Shown here piece after piece: positions 1 through 5,457 of a stretch of 6,924 nucleotides of DNA. Each line of letters opens with the position of its first letter. Position 1 is the stretch's first letter. Origin of the DNA: Terriglobales bacterium (GTDB taxonomy: Bacteria; Acidobacteriota; Terriglobia; Terriglobales; Acidobacteriaceae); NCBI GenBank assembly GCA_015655365.1, contig JAATFE010000305.1, positions 1 to 6,924 on the forward strand, read 5' to 3'. The notes under the pieces are model-generated. The model was not told the DNA's origin and searched no databases. It saw only the letters and a list, made by a program, of their open reading frames with translations. Made by a program: the position numbers and the translations under genes.

Positions 1-662
1 GCATGACGGAAGTCATCGGCTCCCATCTGGCCGGACTTGGACTCTCGCTTCCCATCGGCGCCTTCTCCGGGCCGAGCTTCGCCCTGGAAGTAGCACAGGG
101 CCAGCCCACCGCCGTCACCGTCGCCTTCGACGACGCCGAGATCGCCGCCCGCATCCAGGAGGAATTCTCCTCCGAGTCGCTTCGCCTCTATACCTCCACG
201 GATGTGATCGGAGTCGAACTGGGCGGCGCGTTGAAGAACGTGATCGCCATCGCCGCCGGCGTCGCTGCCGGGGTGGGCCTGGGCTACAACTCCGCCGCCG
301 CTCTCATCACCCGCGGCATTGCCGAGATCACCCGCCTGGCCGTAGCCTGCGGGGGACGCCGCGAGACCCTGGCCGGACTTTCCGGCGTGGGCGACCTAGT
401 GCTGACCTGCACCGGCACGCTCTCCCGGAACCGCACCGTGGGCCAGGAATTGGGCCGGGGCAGGAAGCTTCCCGACATTCTGGCTGGATTGGGCGGAAAA
501 GTGGCGGAGGGCGTGATGACCACCCGGGCCGCCTTGGGGCTGGCCCGCAAACTCGGCATCGAAATGCCCATCGCCGAACAGATGGAGCTGATTCTCGACG
601 AAGGCAAGGACCCCAAGGAAGCCATCAAGGAACTGATGCTCCGGCCGGGCAAGGACGAATAG
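1..662 (+). CDS. gpsA: NAD(P)H-dependent glycerol-3-phosphate dehydrogenase, 5'-truncated by the window edge
   Basis: This enzyme reduces dihydroxyacetone phosphate to sn-glycerol 3-phosphate in the cytoplasm, supplying the backbone for phospholipids. The frame is open from the first bases, so the methionine at position 3 is internal; about 219 of the usual roughly 330-340 residues are present, lacking the N-terminal Rossmann fold. Counting from that methionine, the family signatures are FSGPSFALEV (21-30), GGALKNVIAIAAG (74-86) with the expected catalytic lysine at 78, ALITRGIAEITRL (100-112), GVGDLVLTC (128-136) and SRNR (141-144) near the substrate and cofactor site. The C-terminus (EMPIAEQ, then a charged tail) is normal, so the end is intact. 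It converges with phoU, and a strong hairpin begins 53 bases after its stop. Family assignment is secure; upstream neighbours are not visible. Confidence 0.96.
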   Translation, partial: MTEVIGSHLAGLGLSLPIGAFSGPSFALEVAQGQPTAVTVAFDDAEIAARIQEEFSSESLRLYTSTDVIGVELGGALKNVIAIAAGVAAGVGLGYNSAAALITRGIAEITRLAVACGGRRETLAGLSGVGDLVLTCTGTLSRNRTVGQELGRGRKLPDILAGLGGKVAEGVMTTRAALGLARKLGIEMPIAEQMELILDEGKDPKEAIKELMLRPGKDE

Positions 663-714
663 GGCGGGCAAGCCGCCAACACTTCCATTCGAACCAGCAC
701 TTCCACGCAAAAGA

Positions 715-753
715 GAACGCCCTTCCCTCTCAAGATTTGAGGGAAGGGCGTTC
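715..753. terminator. Bidirectional intrinsic terminator between gpsA and phoU
   Basis: A perfect 15-bp stem (715-729 paired with 739-753, GAACGCCCTTCCCTC against its complement) encloses a 9-base loop. On the + strand it is followed by a T-rich run, GTTTCTTTT (754-762). On the - strand it is followed by the complement of CAAAAGA (708-714), again T-rich. It lies 53 bases past the gpsA stop and 52 bases before the phoU stop, so it can serve both convergent genes. The sequence shows the structure; the function is inferred from its form and position. Confidence 0.93.
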
Positions 754-804
754 GTTTCTTTTCAACAGGATATACACACGGCAGGGCGAACCGGCTGGGC
801 GGCA

Positions 805-1476
805 TCAGTCCAGAGACATGCTCAACTGGTGGCGGACATCGGCGCCGCGGATCCAGAAGATGACGTCGGTGGCGATGTTCGAGGCGTGGTCGGCAATGCG
901 CTCCAGGTTCTTCGAGACCAGAATCGCGCTCATGGCCTGCTGCGTGCACTGCGGCTTTTCTTCGATCAGCTTGAGCAGGTCCTCGTGGGCGCGGTGGTTC
1001 ATGCGGTCGATTTCGTCGTCCATCCCGCGGACCGAGTCTGCCAGGCGAGCGTCGCCCTCCAGCAGAGCCTGCACCGCGGAGCGGATCATGCGGGCGGCAA
1101 ACTCGCCCATGGCGGCAAAGTCCACCGGCAGATCGATATCCCCGGTCTTGATGATGTCCCTGGTGCGCCGCGTGATTCCCACACACTGGTCGCCAATGCG
1201 TTCGAGGTCACCGTTGATCTTGATTACGGCCAGAATGAAGCGCAGATCGATAGCCATGGGCTGTTCTTTGGCCAGCAGCTCGTAGGCCATCTCGTCCAGT
1301 TCGCGCTGGGCAGCGTTGATGGCTTTCTCGTTCTGCTTGACGTACTGGCACAGGCCCTGGTCGCGCTGAAGGTAAGCGTCTACCGCGGACTCGACCGCAA
1401 GCTGCGCCAGAGCAGCCATGGCAAGGAGCTTGTCCTTGAGTTCGGCGAGTTGAAGCTGGAAATGGATTCGCGGCAC
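805..1476 (-). CDS. phoU: Phosphate-signalling accessory protein PhoU
   Basis: PhoU is a cytoplasmic helical-bundle protein that binds metal clusters and links the PstSCAB phosphate transporter to the PhoR sensor kinase, restraining the Pho regulon when phosphate is plentiful. The 223-residue length is typical. The two PhoU repeats are visible: NGDLERIGDQCVGI (88-101) in the first and KNLERIADHASNIATDV (189-205) in the second. Each carries the acidic E-R-I-(G/A)-D metal-binding pattern, at E92/D96 and E192/D196, with further conserved N200 and D204. The start is a GTG at 1476, chosen because AAGGAG lies nine bases upstream and the family N-terminus aligns there. No pst or phoBR gene lies in the window: upstream is a divergent flavin reductase, so phoU looks monocistronic. 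Family assignment is secure; whether it acts with a distant pst operon is inference. Confidence 0.95.
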   Translation of the reverse strand: MPRIHFQLQLAELKDKLLAMAALAQLAVESAVDAYLQRDQGLCQYVKQNEKAINAAQRELDEMAYELLAKEQPMAIDLRFILAVIKINGDLERIGDQCVGITRRTRDIIKTGDIDLPVDFAAMGEFAARMIRSAVQALLEGDARLADSVRGMDDEIDRMNHRAHEDLLKLIEEKPQCTQQAMSAILVSKNLERIADHASNIATDVIFWIRGADVRHQLSMSLD

Positions 1477-1646
1477 GACAGTGTTCTCCTTACACTCGAT
1501 TGTGCATCACGGAGTGTTACCAGACGAAGAATTTCAGGAAACGGACCAGATCTGTCACGGGCCAAGTGCAAGAATCTTATACAAAGTTTAGACGCACCCT
1601 GGGGCTGAGAGGATGCAGCAGGGCAAAGATGATCTAGGCTAGAAGC
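1477..1646. other. Divergent intergenic region, phoU / flavin reductase
   Basis: These 170 bases separate two divergent genes and should hold both promoters. On the - strand TATAAG (1576-1581) is a possible -10 for phoU but has no good -35 at the right distance. On the + strand no convincing -35/-10 pair is visible. A single CTGTCAC (around 1554-1560) resembles half of a Pho box, but the second half is absent, so Pho control is not supported. No RNA gene or repeat is seen. Confidence 0.4.
1486..1491 (-). promoter_or_regulatory. Ribosome binding site that fixes the GTG start of phoU
   Basis: On the - strand AAGGAG lies nine bases before a GTG codon at 1476-1474. It is a near-ideal Shine-Dalgarno sequence and supports this GTG rather than an internal ATG as the phoU start. 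Confidence 0.85.
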
Positions 1647-2312
1647 ATGAACTTGACTGGCACATCCTTCGGCTCCATGCTCACCCTCGATCCGGCCAAC
1701 TGCGAGCCCAAGCAGATTTACAAGGTCATGACGGGCATTATCGTGCCCAGGCCGGTGGCGCTGGTTTCCACCGTGGACCGAGACGGCGTGGTCAACCTGG
1801 CGCCGTTCAGCGCGTTCTCGTCCGCCGGCGCCAACCCTCCGGCGGTGCTTTTTTGCCCAGGGCTGCGCGCTCCCGGCCAAGCCGAGCCGGGACTCCATTT
1901 CGATCTGCGCAAAGACACCCTACGCAACGTGGAAGAGACGGGCGAGTTTGTGGTGAATGTGGTGAGCGAGGCGATTGCCGCGGCAGCCAACGAGACCGCC
2001 GCCGAAGTGGGGCCCGAGGTGGATGAATTTCAGCTCTCCGGACTTACCAAGGTGGCCAGCGAGGTGGTACGTCCGCCGCGGGTGGCCGAATCGCCGGCAC
2101 AGATGGAGTGCAAGCTGCTGCAAGTTATTTACGTGGGCCGCGAGCCAGGGGCAGGCGTCATTGTGCTGGGCGAGGTGGTTCGCTTTCACGTGCGCGAGGA
2201 CCTGATGGCAGATTTCCGCGTCGATCCAGAGGGTTTGGACGCCGTGGGCCGCATGGCCGGCAACACCTGGGTTCGCACCCGCGACCGTATCGAGCTGGTC
2301 CGGCCCAAGTAG
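1647..2312 (+). CDS. Flavin reductase-like (FMN-binding split-barrel, DIM6/NTAB type) protein
   Basis: The 221-residue product belongs to the flavin-reductase-like family of FMN-binding split barrels, usually NAD(P)H:flavin oxidoreductases or flavoproteins of unassigned substrate. Seen in the protein: IIVPRPVALVST (31-42), which forms the first barrel strands and is the family hallmark; NLAPFSAFS (50-58), the flavin-contacting segment; KDTLRNVEETGEFVVNVV (89-106); and PPRVAESPAQMECKL (143-157). There is no signal peptide or membrane segment, so it is cytoplasmic. The ATG at 1647 has only a weak GAAG-type ribosome site; the ATG at 1677 (giving MLTLDPAN...) also matches the usual family N-terminus and is a real alternative. 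It stands alone, divergent from phoU and followed by a long non-coding stretch, so the neighbourhood gives no clue to a partner oxygenase. The family is confident; the substrate is unknown. Confidence 0.9.
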   Translation: MNLTGTSFGSMLTLDPANCEPKQIYKVMTGIIVPRPVALVSTVDRDGVVNLAPFSAFSSAGANPPAVLFCPGLRAPGQAEPGLHFDLRKDTLRNVEETGEFVVNVVSEAIAAAANETAAEVGPEVDEFQLSGLTKVASEVVRPPRVAESPAQMECKLLQVIYVGREPGAGVIVLGEVVRFHVREDLMADFRVDPEGLDAVGRMAGNTWVRTRDRIELVRPK

Positions 2313-2372
2313 GGCTTGTTCCGCTAGCTCTCTGACCGGATGATTTAGTACCTTGAGTTCGTGCTCTCCCAA

Positions 2373-2436
2373 GTCTCAGAAGCGAGACCTCCACCCCACG
2401 GACGAAAACCTATCCGTGGGGACCCCAGACCTGGGG
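2373..2436. repeat. Cluster of three consecutive stem-loops after the flavin reductase gene
   Basis: Three hairpins follow each other closely. GTCTC (2373-2377) pairs with GAGAC (2384-2388) over a 6-base loop. CCCCACGGA (2394-2402) pairs perfectly with TCCGTGGGG (2413-2421) over a 10-base loop. CCCCA (2423-2427) pairs with TGGGG (2432-2436). The first begins 60 bases past the flavin reductase stop. There is no T-run after any of them, so this is not a standard intrinsic terminator. It could be a dispersed intergenic palindromic repeat or an mRNA 3'-end structure; genome-wide copy number would decide. Confidence 0.6.
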
Positions 2437-2606
2437 CACCCAAGCTGGTACGAGTTCATGCAGTCAAAGACCTAGCTTTCGCCAGTCGCCTTTTTATTGC
2501 CGACACGTTACCAATGAGGATAATTAAAACGCACATCGGTTACCTTTTTCCGACCTATTCTTCCGTTCTTCGGTAACATCCGCCTTAGTTTTACTCCGAC
2601 TGCCTC

Positions 2607-2725
2607 TTAGAGCGGTTCCACAATTTACTTGCCCTAACTTTCATCGTGCAGGGTGGCATTTTCTTGAGGAAAATGCCACTTGTGAGCAATCGCTTCGGGA
2701 TACAGCAATTGTGGAACCGCTATAA
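2607..2725. repeat. Nested palindromic element with 19-bp inverted terminal repeats (MITE-like)
   Basis: The left arm (2607-2625) and right arm (2707-2725) are inverted copies of 19 bases with one mismatch (position 2610 against 2722). The perfect 15-bp core is AGCGGTTCCACAATT at 2611-2625 against 2707-2721. Inside lies a second palindrome: an 11-bp stem (2653-2663 with 2669-2679) over a 5-base loop. The element is 119 bases long and carries no gene. TA dinucleotides lie near both ends, as expected for elements moved by IS630/mariner-type transposases, but a clean target duplication is not clear. The right arm runs into TATAAT (2721-2726). The structure is directly seen; the mobile-element reading is inference. 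Confidence 0.6.
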
Positions 2726-2982
2726 TGCCTTGCCGATAAGACCGTTGTGCCACGAGCGCACCACTTTCGGGCTATTGTCCGCCCGCGGCGCTGCGGTTAT
2801 GATTCGACTAAAGCTTGAACAAGACTCGAAGCCTCTCCTGATCGCCTGGAGCTTTCTGTGGAGACGCTGGCGCAGTCGGCCCGAGTTCAAGGGTTTACGG
2901 AAATACTGCTTGGTAGTCGACAGAAAACAGCAGGCTTTCAAGACGGTTCGATAAGATCTGGTTGGAATGCGCAGGATTGAGA

Positions 2983-3000
2983 TTCGGAACGAGTTCCGAA
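2983..3000. repeat. Short palindrome (TTCGGAA / TTCCGAA) upstream of the transferase gene
   Basis: TTCGGAAC (2983-2990) and GTTCCGAA (2993-3000) are exact inverted copies around GA, giving a 7-bp stem with a CGAG tetraloop if transcribed, or a dyad operator if bound as DNA. It lies about 205 bases before the transferase start. Function is unknown. Confidence 0.4.
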
Positions 3001-3124
3001 AAGGGATCGGCTAACACCGCCAGAGATTGAATTACACAGCGGACCGGCGATCCTGGACTGCTCGAAATCAGGGTTGAAGCAAAGCCAAAGTTACTTCGAT
3101 CCGCATCGATGTTGACCGGTAAAA

Positions 3125-3142
3125 CGTAACTCATCGGTTACG
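3125..3142. repeat. Short hairpin CGTAAC / GTTACG in the leader of the transferase gene
   Basis: CGTAAC (3125-3130) and GTTACG (3137-3142) form a 6-bp stem over a 6-base loop, 63 bases before the GTG start of the transferase gene. It may be a leader hairpin or an operator, or simply chance; no known riboswitch consensus, including those for cyclic di-GMP, was recognised around it. Confidence 0.3.
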
Positions 3143-3190
3143 CAAGCAACATTATCGGTTGACTCATTCTGGCCTGGTTCTTGATTGTTG

Positions 3191-3199
3191 AGAGAGGAG
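3191..3199 (+). promoter_or_regulatory. Ribosome binding site that decides the transferase start
   Basis: AGAGAGGAG lies six bases before the GTG at 3206. This strong Shine-Dalgarno sequence argues against the upstream in-frame TTG at 3185, which would place the site inside the coding region and has no ribosome site of its own. Confidence 0.8.
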
Positions 3200-3205
3200 C
3201 AAGCT

Positions 3206-4360
3206 GTGGAGCCCATACGCGCAAGCGATTTCTCAAATGCAGCCGGCTCGCCATTCGAATCCTTAGCGTCTGGTGATCGCGAGGTTCTGAGCGAAAAAAC
3301 CTTCAATCGGATGATTGCCATCGAGCGCAAGAGATCGGAACGATCCAAGGAATCCTTTCTGCTGATGCTGCTGGATACGGGCAACCACGAGCCTACGGAG
3401 ACGGACGGCACATCGCTCGACAGTGTCGCGGCTGCCCTCCTGACATCCAATCGGGAAACCGACGTCGTCGGCTGGTACAAAGAACGGACCGTGCTTGGCG
3501 TGATGTTTACGGGGCTCGTGGCCCCAGACAAGAACGCAGTCCTGGGCACTATCCTGACCAGGGTAAAAACCATGCTCCGCGAAAAGATGGTTTTCGATCA
3601 ACTCAATCAGATCGGCATCTCCTTCCATTTCTTCCCCGACGAGTGGGACCAAAGCAAGCCGGGCCGTCCGATCAATCTTGTGCTGTATCCGGAACTGACG
3701 GCCACCCCAAAGCGCAGACGCTTCATGTTATCGATCAAGCGGTTGATCGACATTGTCGGCAGCACAGTGGCGCTGTTCGCTTGCCTGCCTCTGCTCTGGT
3801 TGATTGGCCTCGCGATCAAAGCAACCTCCAAGGGCCCGGTGCTCTTTAGTCAAACGCGGGTTGGCCAGTACGGCGAGCGTTTTATCGTTCTCAAATTTCG
3901 AACCATGTATGTCGACATCGACCGCACCGTGCACAAGAAGTTTGTCACTACGCTGATCAAGGACACGGCAGAGGACGAGCCATCCCAGGACGATGGCAAG
4001 GCCGTTTACAAGCTTACGAACGACAAGCGAATCACCCCCGTTGGGCGTTTTTTGCGGAAGACGAGCCTGGACGAGTTGCCGCAATTCTGGAATGTGCTCA
4101 GAGGCGAAATGTCGCTGGTTGGGCCGCGCCCCGCGGTTCGATACGAAGTGGCTGCCTATCAAACATGGCATCGCCGCCGGGTGTTGGAATTCAAGCCGGG
4201 AATCACGGGGCTCTGGCAGGTCTCCGGCAGAAGCCACGTCAAATTCGACGACATGGTCCGGCTGGATCTGCGCTATGCCACATCCTGGTCCTTGGGGCTC
4301 GACCTCAAGATCCTCATGCTCACACCGCTCGCAGTTCTCAGAGGCACCGGCGCCTATTAA
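3206..4360 (+). CDS. Undecaprenyl-phosphate sugar phosphotransferase (bacterial sugar transferase) with atypical soluble N-terminus
   Basis: This polyprenyl phosphoglycosyl transferase should move a sugar-1-phosphate from a nucleotide sugar to undecaprenyl phosphate at the inner membrane, starting assembly of an exopolysaccharide, capsule or O-antigen repeat. Numbered from the GTG (384 residues), the catalytic part begins with a basic stretch (169-179) and one hydrophobic membrane segment (about 181-206). It continues with KFRTM (230-234), DELPQFWNVL (289-298) holding the conserved Asp-Glu pair, LVGPRP (304-309), PGITGLWQVSGR (331-342) and the terminal LDLKILMLTPLAVLRG (365-380), all canonical. 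About 35 extra residues (238-268) separate KFRTM from the LTND motif, as in some family members. Residues 1-168 are soluble and unlike the four-helix membrane domain of WbaP/WcaJ; they look like a degenerate GGDEF-type fold. The donor sugar cannot be told. Ninety-eight bases separate it from the next gene, probably within one transcript. Confidence 0.93.
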   Translation: MEPIRASDFSNAAGSPFESLASGDREVLSEKTFNRMIAIERKRSERSKESFLLMLLDTGNHEPTETDGTSLDSVAAALLTSNRETDVVGWYKERTVLGVMFTGLVAPDKNAVLGTILTRVKTMLREKMVFDQLNQIGISFHFFPDEWDQSKPGRPINLVLYPELTATPKRRRFMLSIKRLIDIVGSTVALFACLPLLWLIGLAIKATSKGPVLFSQTRVGQYGERFIVLKFRTMYVDIDRTVHKKFVTTLIKDTAEDEPSQDDGKAVYKLTNDKRITPVGRFLRKTSLDELPQFWNVLRGEMSLVGPRPAVRYEVAAYQTWHRRRVLEFKPGITGLWQVSGRSHVKFDDMVRLDLRYATSWSLGLDLKILMLTPLAVLRGTGAY

Positions 4361-4458
4361 GCCGCCGGTTCCCGCAGGTTGCAGTTTCGGCTTACAGGCA
4401 GAGCTACCCCATTGCGTATGCCGAATGATCGGCAGTTCTGAAGAAAGGTACTCGGAAC
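4361..4458 (+). other. Short spacer with a 6-bp hairpin ahead of the oxidoreductase gene
   Basis: TGCCGA (4419-4424) pairs with TCGGCA (4429-4434) over the loop ATGA, ten bases before AAAGG (4444-4448), the ribosome site of the following gene. There is no T-run, so it does not look like a terminator and the two genes can be co-transcribed. No promoter is evident. Confidence 0.35.
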
Positions 4459-5457
4459 ATGAATTTCGGCGTAATTGGATACGGCTATTGGGGACCAAAC
4501 GTAGTGAGGAACCTCACGACTCTGGAGGGTTCCCAGGTACTTACAATCGCGGATCTCAGCCCTTCTGCCCGCACCCGCGCGCAGAAGGCATATCCGGGAA
4601 TCACGGTCAGCTCGGACCCGATGGACGTGATCACGTCGACTGAAATCGACGCTGTCGCCGTCGTTTCGCCGGTCTGGACGCATTACGAACTGGCCAAAGC
4701 CGCTTTGCAAAACGGCAAGCACGTGTTCGTGGAGAAGCCGTTCACAAGCAATTCTGCGCAAGGCGAGGAGCTCATCAACCTTGCCGGGCAGAAGAATCTC
4801 AAGATCATGGTGGACCATACGTTTCTGTTCACCGGCGCGGTGCAGAAGATTTGCCAGTTGCTCGACGAAGGAACCCTGGGGAAGCTTTATTACTACGATT
4901 CCACGCGCGTGAACCTGGGCCTTTTTCAACACGACATCAACGTGCTTTGGGACCTTGCGCCGCACGATCTTTCCATTATGGATTTTCTTCTCAAGGCAAC
5001 TCCCGAGGCCATCGTAGCAACCGGACAGAACCATCTGAGCGCCTATGAGGATGTGGCCTTCATGACGCTCTACTTTCCCGAGAAAGTGATTGCGCACATC
5101 AATGTCAATTGGCTCTCCCCGGTGAAGGTGAGAACCACGCTCATCGGCGGGGAAAAGAAGATGCTAGTGTGGAACGACCTGGTGGCCGATGAAAAACTGA
5201 AGGTCTACGACAGGGGCGTGAACATCACCAGCCAGGACGGCGTTTACGAGTTGCTCGTAAACTACCGGTCCGGCGACATGTGGGCTCCGCAACTGGGACA
5301 GGTCGAAGCCCTGCGCCAGGAACTGGCGTACTTTGTGGATTGCATTGCAAATGGGCACGACCCGATTAACGACGGCTGCGCCGGCCTGCGGGTTGTCAAG
5401 ATGCTGGAAGCCGCAAGCGAATCGCTCAGCAAGAGAGGAACGTTGGTGTATCTATGA
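4459..5457 (+). CDS. Gfo/Idh/MocA-family sugar-nucleotide oxidoreductase
   Basis: This 332-residue NAD(P)-dependent dehydrogenase probably oxidises a ring hydroxyl of a nucleotide sugar to a ketone, preparing it for transamination. At the N-terminus GYGYWG (7-12) is the dinucleotide-binding glycine motif of the Rossmann fold. VEKPFT (91-96) is the family's EKP motif, with K93 the expected catalytic lysine. WDLAPHDLSIMDFLL (164-178) carries the D165-xxx-H169 pair of the substrate site. The length is normal and nothing is missing. AAAGG lies ten bases before the ATG. Its stop overlaps the next start (ATGA at 5454-5457), which implies translational coupling with the acetyltransferase-aminotransferase gene. 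By that context it plays the role of WbpB/WlbA in amino-sugar synthesis, although its N-terminal motif differs from those proteins as I remember them, so orthology is not claimed. The exact substrate is unknown. Confidence 0.92.
   Translation: MNFGVIGYGYWGPNVVRNLTTLEGSQVLTIADLSPSARTRAQKAYPGITVSSDPMDVITSTEIDAVAVVSPVWTHYELAKAALQNGKHVFVEKPFTSNSAQGEELINLAGQKNLKIMVDHTFLFTGAVQKICQLLDEGTLGKLYYYDSTRVNLGLFQHDINVLWDLAPHDLSIMDFLLKATPEAIVATGQNHLSAYEDVAFMTLYFPEKVIAHINVNWLSPVKVRTTLIGGEKKMLVWNDLVADEKLKVYDRGVNITSQDGVYELLVNYRSGDMWAPQLGQVEALRQELAYFVDCIANGHDPINDGCAGLRVVKMLEAASESLSKRGTLVYL

Larger units (their letters stand above)
2313..3205. other. Long gene-free region between housekeeping genes and the polysaccharide cluster
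   Basis: No reading frame here has recognisable domains or a good ribosome site; the short frames present have compositions expected of non-coding DNA and several run through the palindromes. GC content falls sharply (81 G/C in 180 bases at 2461-2640, against 46 in 60 bases at 241-300). It contains the stem-loop cluster at 2373-2436, the nested inverted repeat at 2607-2725, and hairpins at 2983-3000 and 3125-3142. The promoter of the transferase gene should lie in its last part, but no strong -35/-10 pair could be identified. No tRNA, rRNA or CRISPR array is visible. Confidence 0.7.

Noticed and set aside
284..1186. Long 300-residue open frame on the - strand across gpsA, the terminator and phoU
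   Set aside because: It crosses two well-supported genes and a terminator; its arginine/proline/alanine-rich product is typical of a shadow frame in GC-rich DNA.
1554..1560. Pho box upstream of phoU (CTGTCAC)
   Set aside because: Only one half-site is present; the tandem second half at 11-base spacing is missing.
2361..2576. Possible 71-residue gene on the + strand
   Set aside because: Its first part is the stem-loop cluster translated; no start signal and no family resemblance.
2646..2954. Possible 102-residue gene on the + strand
   Set aside because: It runs through the inner hairpin and right arm of the palindromic element, has no good ribosome site, and shows no recognisable domain or coding-like composition.
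2870..2970. tRNA gene suggested by GTTCAAG and GGTTCGA-like words
   Set aside because: No acceptor stem, anticodon arm or CCA-side pairing can be formed at the right distances.
2895..3134. Possible 79-residue gene on the - strand
   Set aside because: No ribosome site or domain; it overlaps the likely leader of the transferase gene and looks like chance open frame.
3170..3184. Sigma-54 type promoter (TGGCCTG, 4 bases, TTGA) before the transferase gene
   Set aside because: The -12 GC is replaced by GA and the start site would fall inside the ribosome binding site.
2940..3205. Cyclic di-GMP or other known riboswitch in the leader of the transferase gene
   Set aside because: No conserved core of a known class was recognised; only short unrelated hairpins are present.
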